DNA from: Cristatella mucedo
Taxonomy: Eukaryota > Bryozoa > Phylactolaemata > Cristatellidae
NCBI GenBank assembly: GCA_009760855.2
Contig: WPIO01000028.1
Location: 374,001-438,000 of the forward strand
DNA: 64,000 nucleotides
Reading direction: 5' to 3'
Below are positions 1-20,097 of the stretch, piece by piece. The position numbers and the translations under genes were made by a program. Under the pieces are notes generated by a model. That model had not been told where the DNA came from and did no database searches. It worked only from the letters and a program-made list of their open reading frames with translations. How positions within the stretch are numbered: position 1 is the stretch's first letter; each line of letters starts with the position of its first letter.

Positions 1-59
1 TAACAGTCGAGCCATGACTTGAAACTCTTAAAAACAAATTATGGTAGACTGTCTACGAT

Positions 60-508
60 AATAATATTAATAATAATAACATTTTATAGAATCCTAAGAG
101 AACTAAATCTTTTTAGAAGAACTTGGTGAATGCTTGAAAGGAAGCATATCTGTTGGTTAGTGAAAACATGGACAATTTCAGCAAACACAGGCACACAGCG
201 GACAATGTATACAGAAAGAAAAAAGAATACAAGGCAAAGGTGGTTTTTAGCTCCTTTTGAAATGCAGTCAAGTCAGTGAACGTAGCGATGTTAGTCGGTA
301 GTGAGTTCCTGGTTTTGGGAGCATAGGAGCCGAAGGCCAGGTGTCGAATACGTTTGACGTTCATTCGAGGCAATGCCAACCGAGCAGAGTCACACTATCA
401 GGTGAGACGATGAGAAGCACGATTAAGGAAGTATTCCAGAGAGGTAGGCCAGAGCAAGAAAGCAGAGAAACCTACAAGTGAGTAAAAGAACCTTGAAGTC
501 GATATGCT
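60..508 (-). mobile_element. LINE-A fragment, 3' portion
   Basis: The AT-rich ATT-type tail, the decayed tail hairpin and the C-terminal RT-protein block are recognisable (FGSYAPKTRNSLPTN in antisense). It is 5'-truncated, lies in a GTF2E2 intron and is followed by a (GA)n tract. Confidence 0.7.
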
Positions 509-551
509 AGTTTAGACACAGAGAGAGGAAGAGTGGGGGGGAGATAGAGAT

Positions 552-692
<141 letters not shown>

Positions 693-898
693 ATTAGCCG
701 ACAAACAAGATCCGTGATAAGACATATCGGCACACAACAGCAAAGCACCATAGACTCAAACATCTGCACGTGAAAGAAAGGCCAATCGACAGAAACTCAA
801 ATGCAAATGTCATGCAAGCATAACGATCATTCACCCACGGCTCGGCCAGTGTCGGAGGCTTCGGCAGACGAATAAAGTCGTGCAGCTAGCATACTTAC

Positions 899-10096
<9,198 letters not shown>

Positions 10097-10289
10097 CTGT
10101 AAAAAAGGGACGCAGCAGATACGATAAAATGCATGCAGGCAAACGCAAATTTGGCTGAAAAGTCAAGCTGCGATATTGCTACTGTAATCATCAAGCCCGA
10201 TCTAGGCTTTAATTTTTGATGCAGTTGACTGACAGGGTGTGCATCGACCCCCTCTCTGCCTAACAGCTCGTCGAATTTATCTCAAATCC

Positions 10290-10560
10290 CCAGCAGCATG
10301 CATTGCTGACATTTGTACTTGAATGTTGGCCGACTTTCTCAAAATGAATGACGATAAAACAAGCTTACTAATTAAAGGCAGACCTAGCAATCATTCGATA
10401 TTATAATGCCTAACCCTCAAAATAAGGCTCTGCCAGTATTTCTTTGTAGCACATGCACACAATCCGGGTGTCCTCCAAAATGACCTAGATGACAGCTTCA
10501 GCTCCACAGTCAAGGTTACCTGTACTTTCAGTTCCAGAACATTGAAAAAATCAAGCTTTC
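10290..10560 (+). mobile_element. LINE-A RT fragment
   Basis: It corresponds to the ADFLKMNDDKTSLLI region after the RT catalytic motif, decayed. Confidence 0.6.
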
Positions 10561-10599
10561 TTAGATAAAGATACCACAGACAAGCTGGTCAATAAATGA

Positions 10600-11740
10600 G
10601 TCACATTCCATCTATATATCTCCGTCTGTAGCTCCACAAAGTCATAAAGACCATGTGGGTGTTACGCAGGCGAGTTTTGTATGCACACTCACAGCCTAAG
10701 CGGCTTTCGGTACGCATTCGGTAGCCAACAGACTTCGTCTCACGAAACAAAGAGAAAGTGGGAAGCATAGCAGAGTCAGGAGAGCAGTTGAGGTACTGAG
10801 TAGCATGAAAGTAGCAGCTCAGGACCGCTGAAAAGGATGTGCCATAGTCGGCAGTAGGAGAGTAGTTGTCGTTGCGTAACAATTGTGGAAGCGAGTTCCA
10901 CAGTCTAGGACCTGCAGAGCTAAAGCTTTTGTCGCCAACTGTCTTTAAGCGGCGATATGGGACAGCTAATTTATTGTCAACACAGGACCTGAGGGCGCAA
11001 ACAGGCTGAAACTGATGCAGCAGTTCAGCTAGGTACGAAGGAGCCAAGCCGTGGTGGGCCTTGTGGGTCAGCGTAAGAACTTTGCTCTTTATCATTTGCT
11101 CAACCTACAACCATCCTAGCTCTTTCAGCAAAGGAGACACGTGCTCAAACCGCTGGGACTTGAAGACCAGCCTTGCAGCCATATTCATAGTCCGCTGCAG
11201 TGGCATAATAGCTTTCTTTGGTAGCCCAGCCAAGAGGGAATTACAATAATCAAGCCGAGACAGAACTAAAGAGCTAGTTAAATTTTTTACAAGCCACTGT
11301 GGGAGACAGCTCCTAATCTTGGATAGGGATCGGATGTGATGGCTAGCTGTAGAGGCAGTCTTCTGAATGAAGCTTTTGAAATTGAGGCAGCTGTCGAACA
11401 CGACACCTAAATTTCGAGCACGTGGTGATGGTCGCACAATAGCATTACCTATTAGAACAGCAAAGCCTTTTAATCCAGCCCCACGCTTAGGGTGTCATGT
11501 GAGCAGCATTTCGGTTGTATCATCATTTAATTTCAGGAAGTTTTCTGACATCCAGGATCGAATGTCGGCAAGGCAAGCATTCAGTTTCTCAGTTGCTGCA
11601 GCAGATCCCGACGGTTTGAATGACAAATACAACTGAGTATCGTCAGCATAGAAGTGATATCCTATTCCATGTGCCTTAATCACTTTTCCCAGACTTATGC
11701 AACTCACTAGTCGTAGGTCTATCACTCATGGAATAAGATG
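10600..11740 (-). mobile_element. LINE-B fragment, C-terminal RT half
   Basis: The minus strand encodes, with frame breaks near 11437 and 11095, GYHFYADDTQLYLSF (RT catalytic motif), SRLDYCNSLLAGLPKK, then KAHHGLAPSYLAELLHQF and SAGPRLWNSLPQLLRNDNYS. The 3' end carries the family tail (rc of ctccgtctgtagctccacaa). It is non-LTR, 5'-truncated and non-functional. It defines LINE-B in this window. Confidence 0.88.
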
Positions 11741-11744
11741 GAAA

Positions 11745-12115
11745 GATTGGAGCAATACTTCAGCTAAATTCGGTCCGTGGTAAACGTTGCAACTGCCAAA
11801 TTAGACCACTCCTAACCAACCTACACGGACTTTTCATAAAGCACCATATACCAAAGCCTGGATCTCACTACCACCTGACGTCACGACATCCCCCGACGAC
11901 GGTGGTGGGTTTTAGCTTCAAAAGAAGCTAAAACCCACCTATTCTGAGTAGCCTTTGCTCAATTCGTGTAAATTGTCCTGTGTGTGCTTATGCATGTTGA
12001 AATTGCCTAGGCTAACCACTCGAGATACTTAATTTCCAGCATAGGTAAAGTTCCTAGACAGATATTTGGTTTTCTTGAGGCAGATGATACATTGTCGTCA
12101 TTATTATTATCATTT
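11745..12115 (+). mobile_element. LINE-A-like 3' fragment containing a fold-back
   Basis: Decayed WNSLP...TFKRNLKTHLF-type coding sequence, 3'UTR and tail. The copy includes a perfect 16 bp inverted repeat at 11904-11939. Confidence 0.55.
11904..11939. repeat. Perfect 16-bp inverted repeat with 4-nt loop
   Basis: Left arm ggtgggttttagcttc, loop aaaa, right arm gaagctaaaacccacc. The right arm matches LINE-A coding sequence. The left arm is its reverse complement, inserted where the family sequence would differ. Confidence 0.9.
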
Positions 12116-13004
12116 TTATTGCCCACATTAATGGTCACTTCCTACAGCTAGAAAATGAAAGGACAGCAGGGCATGGAATGGCTCAACCAGCAAAAGCAGC
12201 AGAGCCCAGGCTGTTGTGTAGCATAAATGCCGTGTTGATCAACAAATAGCCAATCGATGCAGCTTTGTGCAACGAGATATTCAGCTGAACACCAAAGTTC
12301 ATATATGTTCATACTGCCACAGGTAGAAAGCAAGAGATCATGCTCTTTCTGGATAAGGTAACACATACTAATAACATGGTGATTTAGCTCGTCGGATCAC
12401 CAAGCCACGAGCGATACAATTGTTCGATCCAACAATAGATTGCCATGCAAACCCAAGCGATGAATGTGACAGAAGATCAACAAAGAGGTACATTAAAGGT
12501 ACGGCATATGCAGTGCTCAGTCATACTACAAGCTGCACACTACTCTGAAAGTCTCTTGGTTCACTGAACGCCAGAAAATCGAGTCTGCAATGCTAGACAG
12601 GCCGGATGCAGTTTTGCAGGCTTGTCAACCAAGCCACAGTGTGACTGAAAAACAGAAGGGGCTGTACAAGCACAAAATAGAAGATACTAACTACTAGTAT
12701 GGTACCGGATGAGCTACCACCCAAATGAAAACAGCTGAACTCAGCCACCCCTTCCACTAATATCAGAAGCAACTCATACCCTAGTCAGGACCGTGGTCTG
12801 CAATTTGTTACAAAAGCAGGGTTCCAACTATTGACCATTGAATCAATGCAGCCTATCGAAGTGCTGCCAAAAACACCATCCTTTGCAAAAAGACCCTTTA
12901 CTAGAACAATTTTGGTTGAATACTTCACAGAAATGTTTAGGGAGGGACTAGTGACAATCGAGAACGTAAGTACTTCCTAGATAATAACCAAAATTCGTAC
13001 TTTA
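12116..13004. other. Intergenic sequence, nothing recognised
   Basis: No family member or exon-like frame seen. Confidence 0.45.
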
Positions 13005-13222
13005 GATGATGCTTATGCGTGCTGACACTGTGCATGCTGCCACTAACCACATTTGCATGCTGACCCTGTGCATGTCACCCTTAACCATATTGTTCATTTT
13101 GTTTGTTTTTCAAGCATGATTTTACTTACTATTCTATTGCGTATCACTTTGCAGCAAATGTAAAGCGCCTAGAAAGAGATTAAGTTCTCTGAGGGCGCTT
13201 TATCAAGTGCAATATTATTAGG
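13005..13222 (+). mobile_element. LINE-A 3'UTR and tail
   Basis: Includes the near-consensus tail hairpin with arms gcgcc and ggcgc, and a short ATT end. Confidence 0.8.
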
Positions 13223-15990
13223 GTTCAAAGAGGGCTGGTTCAAAGAGGTGCTCCTGCAAAGCACCAGTCGGCTACTGAGAGGCACTTGTTGGTCTGGGCC
13301 TGCCGCGTGCCAACCTGTACCTTCCTTCAGCCGCTGCAATTTCCAAATACCGAGCGACCTGAGGTCGAACACTGTGGGACAGAACGCCGAAACAGGATTT
13401 CGCCTCGAATGGGAACCGATCAAGCAGCCTCTGCATTAGCGGTCCAGTGTTCTAACCGATTCAGCAGACGCGATTCTATTGATTCCGCGTTCAACGCTAG
13501 GCTATAACGCACAGGCTTTAAATTGCCATGCACGTGCTCGAGACAATCCTGGCATACAGTACGAATGACTTTGAACATCAATAGTTGATCAATTTTGGTA
13601 CCAAATGAAACTATTATGCCTGCTGTATTCCGAAGACCGGAGAGCTTATCTGGTGCAGGACTTAACCTGGGTTTAGGAAAGTCGATGAAATCCCTACAAG
13701 CGGTCCGACAAACGCGAGTCCTAGCTAGTCGGAGAAATACCCCCCCCCCCCCAGCGGTCAGCCACTGCATCCACCGCGAGCCGACACCCGCCCGAGCAAT
13801 TAAACTACTGCTGCCATCTGGTGATTTAAATTTTCACAAACATCGATCTTAAATCGAACGGGTTAGATACTAATGGGTTAAATTGGAGAGCTTGTCGCAG
13901 CTCAAGCACCAGACACTGAATAGCTGGGATGCGAAGGCCTCTCGTTATAGGCTGAAAAAGTATACAAGGGTTCACTTACAGTAAAAGAAAACATGCCTCC
14001 CGTGAACGCGTAAAATGCAAGCAGAATTTAAGGCGCGGTGCACACCATAATATGAGAAAGGCTAAAAATTTGGTGGGGAATATGAACCAAAACTTGCATA
14101 AGACAGACCTGCAAGACCTCACAATTTATTTGTGAATGACTACGAATATCGCTCACGAAAGTCATCGCTGCTTCGTAACTGTTGGCATATCAAATGAAAC
14201 GTAATATCTGGATCAAATTAAAAATCTTCTCCTAACTTTACTATTTATAATTCTCCAAAATCATTCGTAACTGTTGGAATATCAACTGAAAAGGAATATC
14301 TGGACCAAATTAAAGATCTCCTACCTCTGCTATTTGTAATTCTCCAAAATCCTCGAGGTTAGCTCGAACACTTGCTGGGCGACGGTCTCGCCTTGCACAC
14401 CGTGATAGCTTCCATTCTGTACCACTAACATTACATGAATTACCTCCCCCACTTAACAGTGGTGCTAAGAGGTAACTTTGGCCTAGATTGGTGAAGCGGC
14501 ATCGCGCTTTCTTTCAGTGACTGAATGATGCAATCTTCGTTATTTGGATCTGTTTAGCAAAAATAAATCTTCTAGTTTATGAAGCAGTACTAAATTCTCT
14601 ATTTCCGGCGGTTACGTTCCCGACAGAAATTTGGCTGCTTCAGGATGCCCCTACCCCAATTCATAGATACTGGCATTGGCGGTAACTACGAGTAGCCAGA
14701 ATCGCACAGTACGGCCCACGATCGCTACACGGCTTCTTCCTACTTCAAGCTTATAAGGCCTGCTAACAGGCTCGCAAAGATGAAACGTGCCGATGCGCTG
14801 CCCAGCTTCACATGCGCTGAAAAGACATGTCGCCCGTTATTGCAGCCGCCCGACTGCTGGGTCACTGCAGACCGCCGTAACAATTGGAAGGCTACTGTGT
14901 CCCGAGGTGATAGCGTGTATGCCAATGCGAATCCTCGTTTATTTGACAAAAAATTGTCGAAGCCGGAAAAGAAGCAAGACAAAACGCAAATATTTGACTC
15001 TCAAATCTCTCAACAAAACTTCACAGGTATTTATACGTCAATACGATAGCCACGCGGAAAGAATGCTAGCATGGCTAGTGCCCCTATTCACATCTGCCAC
15101 GGACTCACATTGGGAAACGATGTGCCGGTCCAAGTTGCGCGATTAATTTTAGCCAACGCTGAGCCAGTGAGGCATACCCAGTAAAACTCTGAAGGCATTC
15201 CGAGCATACTGCAGTAATGTTTATAAATGCGTCTGCTCGGTCTCGGAGTTGTGGAACGCTACATGCAGCAATTGGAGATCGAGCCAAATGTGACTTTTCA
15301 ATATCAGCTCTCCTAAAAAACCAAGTGTTTAATTAACGGCGCAATGAAACGCACAGGGAGATTTTCTTCGTAGAACGCTCACCGTGTGAGCAGCTAAGAG
15401 TAGATGTTGGTATCTACTTCATGCACCTGCAACGCTGCCACCAGGCTAGTGCTCTTGAACTGAACCGTCGACGGGCTATCGTGAGCCGTGGCAATCAAGA
15501 AGCCGCGCTTCTCGTTACCGAGGACTCCATGAAAGCTGCTAGTGGTGAAAGAAGTCGTCGACGGCTGCCCGGTCGCAAAATCGCGATGCTTATATGTCAA
15601 TTTGAATTTCACGCTCGCGAGCACCTGCTTTTCAGCTAAATGCTTCACTTAACGAGTTTAATGTCGCAAACGGCTAATTGCAGTTACCGGTTCTCTTGTA
15701 TCGTAGGGTTTGCACTCGCGAGAGAAGACGTTTTTAGAGCAATTTAATAAAAATCTGACCAAACGGCTATCAGAGAGCCTATCTAAATTACGGACTATTC
15801 AAGACTCTTCCGGGTACGAAGACTTGGCATCGAAATGTGTAATGTAAGCTGAGCAAGCGAAAATAACGTATACATCAATGCAGTAAGGTAAAACTAAAAA
15901 CGTCGCAACATCCACTAGTTTGCTTGTATTAGACACGCATTTTCAGGTGCTATGTTTTAATTACACTTCATTTTTGGACCTCCTTCATAA
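13223..15990. other. Repeat-poor intergenic block; possible GTF2E2 promoter region
   Basis: A 2.8 kb stretch without the window's repeat families, locally richer in GC. It has several short overlapping open frames on both strands but none with a recognisable product. A C homopolymer lies near 13740. GTF2E2 needs a noncoding 5' exon upstream of 10097, and this block is a reasonable place for it. That is inference only. Confidence 0.3.
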
Positions 15991-15994
15991 AATT

Positions 15995-16465
15995 ATCATA
16001 ATAATGATGCAGTTATAGAGCATTCTCAGTAAGCACAATCTCTTTCTAGGCACTTCGCTTATGCTGTACAGGAAGAAGGACCATATGGTTAGTGATAGCA
16101 TGCACCGTGTCAACATGCATAACAGGGTTAGTGGTAACATGCACAGTGTCAGCATGCATTATGGCTCAAATGACAAATCGCAAGGACCCACAGATGCCGT
16201 GACAAACTAATTCGTTTTTAGCTTCTTTTTAAATGTCGTCGAGTCAGGGGATGTCCTGACGGCAGTCGGGAATGAATTGTACGCCTCGGGAGCATACGAA
16301 CTCAGGCACGATCTCCAAAGGATTTGAGTTCAACTCATAGCTAGATAACGTGAGTCAGAAAAGCGTGTGGTAGCACACTCAGGCTGGTTTGGAAGTAGTC
16401 CTGATGGGTTGACGGGAGACAGAGAATAAAAGAACCTATAATGAAGGATATGAATCAAGATATCC
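15995..16465 (-). mobile_element. LINE-A 3' fragment
   Basis: Tail, 3'UTR and the decayed C-terminal coding block up to the 'gacagagaataaaagaacct' segment. Confidence 0.7.
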
Positions 16466-16740
16466 TTATTGTATTTAGTTACACTGAACAAATTAGTGAG
16501 CGGATAGAGGGCTGAATAGTATTAATCACATTAGATTTGTTGGCATTGAGAGAATAGGTAACTTGGTGTGAACATTTTTTTGAATGTGCACATTTAGGAC
16601 GTTAGTCAGTGGCTGACAATTAAACTATCTGTTAGCAAATGCGGTAGCTTGTGCAAGAAATGCAGACTGCCGATCTTGTTCACTTGCTTATAATTGACAG
16701 TAATGAAAATGATGTATTTTAATGGAGCTAAAATCAGCAG

Positions 16741-16873
<133 letters not shown>

Positions 16874-17138
16874 CCCCTTAGCTACTAAGTGGCTGCCATT
16901 CCATTCCAGTGCCATTCTCAAGCATATTTGCCTAAATGGAGCTGACACGTAGTTGGAAGTAAACATCTTGAAATGAAGCGGTTCATGTATTCGCATTTGG
17001 CGCCGATAGCCGGGTTCAATTAACCGTATTGGATAGTGTGCAACTCTTAATGATTCCTCGTTGACCTCCTACGACGAGGTCAACCAGCGAAGAGAAATCA
17101 AGTGCTCATGCCCTCGCTAACTCTGAGACGCTTACCAG

Positions 17139-17139
<1 letters not shown>

Positions 17140-17174
<35 letters not shown>
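17140..17174. repeat. (TA)n microsatellite
   Basis: About 34 bp, just beyond the tail end of the SINE-2 copy. Confidence 0.9.
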
Positions 17175-17177
<3 letters not shown>

Positions 17178-17185
17178 ACGTATAT

Positions 17186-17350
17186 AAATAATAATTTATT
17201 TGTACAGTGCTTTAAGAAAACCCCAATCGCTATTTCAGGTGCTGCACATACACTATGGGGCTCGAGCCCACGACCTCGGTCATCAAATGCACTAATTCAC
17301 CTTGACTTTAGTCGGTACGAGGGCCTTAACAATTGGGCCAAACCAGCGCG
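17186..17350 (-). mobile_element. SINE-2 copy (tRNA-like head, LINE-A-like tail)
   Basis: On the minus strand it begins gctggtttggcccaattgtt (A-box region), continues to ggtcgtgggctcgagcccca (B-box region) and ends with a diverged hairpin tail and aaataaatt. It aligns along its length with 59201-59350. Confidence 0.65.
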
Positions 17351-18585
17351 GCATCTCTCAATGCCTCTGAAAAAAGGCACGCTGACCAGCCACCTGGACG
17401 ACAGTGTACCTCACGTGCAACGTGTATCAGCCCGAGTGGTCTGAGTCCAAGACGACTATTCCGGAAGGGGTGTGAAGGCCGAGCTGCTTACCTCTGAGCC
17501 GGTCGAGCTGAGCCGGTCATGGTGGCAGCATCTCAGAGCACCGGTGGCGTTGTGTGCTTAAGCAAAATAAATACGTGGAGCTATCCGTGCGCTTGGTCTA
17601 AAGGTACCTATCTAGGTACCTAAATGTACCTCTAAAGGTACAATTCCCGTCCAGATGTAAGCGCTGCTCCGCAGGTGAAACAGAAACGTCGAGTCACCTT
17701 AAGTACTACAGACATTAGCACATCTTTAAAGGCTTAAGCTACGTCTATGTGCTTGCAGATTTACTGTCTACATATTTTACATAAAGCTGTAACTACAGAT
17801 TATGAAAAAGCTCAGCGTATTCTTATCGTATATGCCTTGGTGAGAATATTGCCTAAATAGTGCGAACAAATACTGTGCCTGAGCGATCGCCGGTTGGCAA
17901 ATGAAATGTTCGCATTTTTGTCATTATCATACCGCATGTTTGACGGTAGCGCATGGAAGATAAGCCGCGAACACTTGGCCAGGTCACAAGACGGGTTCAA
18001 CGAAACATGGTGCCTTCCACAACTCCACATACGAAATAGGTCGCCTGAGCTATATGAACACTAACTCCTTTGCAAAAGAATTCCAGATGCGTTCTTGTGT
18101 GTGGAACAAGCAATCTTCTCGACCCAGCTCGGGGCAAAAATTTAATTCTTAATGTAATCTATGAATTGCAGTGCTGCCGTGAAGCCATTTACTAGTTAAT
18201 CGTCGGAAGAGTTTAGATTTTTAATACTGCAGCTGACAAAAGAACATGGACTGTAGCAAAGGCAGGCAAAATGTATGCAGCAAACGGGTTTAATATATAG
18301 TTGTACTCAAATGTTCACAATTGGCTGAGAAAGCCATCATCTTTGGTTTCTCTAAGAAAACACATGCCGATCAGCCATATCCGATGTGACCCTGGAAGAG
18401 TTTAATAGGCGTAGGGACACGTGATACCCAGTAAATCAGTAGTGGTCTGCCGCTCCGAAATAGGCCTTGTATCCTGAGTCAGCCAGTCCTGCACTGCTGG
18501 TCAAGGCGAGACCGAAAGGCTTAGTATAGGCACACTGGCTGTGAAGCGGAGTCAGCCAACATAACCTGCATAGACGTGCTTATAT
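17351..18585. other. Intergenic sequence, nothing recognised
   Basis: Short direct repeats of ggtacct occur near 17605-17640, otherwise unremarkable. Confidence 0.4.
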
Positions 18586-19435
18586 AATAATAAACTTGAT
18601 AAAGCACCCTCGGAGAACTCAATCTCTTTCTAGGCGCTTTACATTTGCTGCAGAGGAAACACGATCGAATGGTGAGTGATATCATGCCTGATAAACAACA
18701 TGAATAACGTTAGCGGTGGCATGCACAGGGTCAGCATGCAAGTGTGGTTAGTGGCAGCATGCAACAGTGTGAGCCCGCATAAGCACATAAAGGACGAATC
18801 ACAGTGACCCACTAAATGCTGTCATAAATAGGGGCGTTTTAAATTTCTTTTTAAATATTGTCAAGTCAGGAGATATCGTGACGCAAGTCGGGAGTAAATT
18901 CCAGGCTTTGGGAGCATACGAACTAAATGCACGTTCTCGACAGGATTTGAGGTTTGTACGAGGTATACAGTTAGTTTCCGAAAAGCGGTCGGTACGATGC
19001 TTGGCCTGGTGGGGCAGTAGATCTGATAGGTAGGCTGGAGCTAATGAATGAAGGGACCTAAAAGTGAGCGACTAGCCTTGATGTTGATACATTGGTTGAC
19101 TGGTAGCCAGTGCAGGTCGGCGCGAAGTGGTGTGATGTGGCAACTGCGACGCTCACAACAGGCAAGCATAGCTGCAGAGTTTTGCACCAGCTGTAAGCCC
19201 CTGATTGCATATGCCGGTAGGCCGAAAAGCAGTGAGTTAGCGAAGTCAAGACAGGATGTCACAAATGCATGGACCAAATTAAATGTGATATTCCTGCCTA
19301 AGCAAGTCCGAATTTGAGCAATGTTATGTAGCTGAAAGTAGGCAGACTTGATTGTGGAGCTGATGTGGTCGTCTAACGAGAGGTCACTTTGGAATATGAC
19401 ACCCAGATTTCGTGCAGATTCAACGGGAGATCCGA
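18586..19435 (-). mobile_element. LINE-A fragment, 3' half
   Basis: Tail hairpin, 3'UTR and a C-terminal RT-protein block (HAFVTSCLDFANSLLFGLPA, LQLVQNSAAMLACCERRSCH) in antisense. It ends about 160 bp upstream of the first ATG of Speedy gene 1. Confidence 0.85.
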
Positions 19436-19595
19436 CTAGAAGTCTACATCTTCAGAACTGCTGCTGCTGCTGGGTTCCCCAATATAAGCAGACTGCAGAT
19501 GCTAACGGAAGTCGGGCATTTCCGAATTTTCACGCCACTAGGACGAATTATCAGCAATTATCATCATTCAATTATCAGCTTCGGTAGCTGAGAAC

Positions 19596-20097
19596 ATGCA
19601 CCGAGGTCGCAGGAATCACCGAAGAATGGAAGCGCCGTGGAAAGTAATAACAATCGTTGGTCGTCATCGTTGCTTCGATCGCGTCGGCTGCATTTTGCTT
19701 GGCGCTGCGGTGTCTCAGAACGAACCTCGTTACATGTATCGCACAATGAGCGAACGAAGGTCAAGTCTAACGAATGCAGCCAGTGCTGAGCAAGAGGTTT
19801 CGTATTCCGGAGCAATCGGCTCCAAACGAGTTTCAAGTTCTCGACAAATGGCCGGGAAGCGCTCCGGAGAAAACCCGTTTGGTCAGCAGAGGCGGAGAAA
19901 AAAGCATTGCTTTGAAAGCACTACTGAGAGCGGCGTCTCAGAGACAGAGATAAAAAAATCGAATATTGGCACCGATAGCACGCCGCCGACACCCTCGCTG
20001 CCTGCTGAGCCGAGGCACGAAGCAGAGCCAGACGCACGTGGTGGTGCTGGTGCCGTAATAAGGAGAGAAGAAATGAACGCATTTTTCAAGCTCCTTG
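19596..20097 (+). CDS. Speedy/RINGO gene 1 exon 1
   Basis: This exon encodes a disordered, Arg/Lys/Ser-rich N-terminus and then IRREEMNAFFKLL, the first helix of the Speedy box (human SPDYA has a similar Q/E-M-x-A-F-F-K-L segment). Donor G|gtactg leaves phase 1. The start is uncertain: in-frame ATGs occur at 19596, 19626, 19734 and 19746, and those at 19596 and 19746 have A at -3. A LINE-A fragment ends about 160 bp upstream, so the promoter would be compact or lie inside old repeat sequence. Confidence 0.82.

Noticed and set aside
14740-15146. Overlapping open frames on both strands near 14.8 kb
   Set aside because: No motif or splice structure. Could hold a noncoding exon, but nothing supports a protein.
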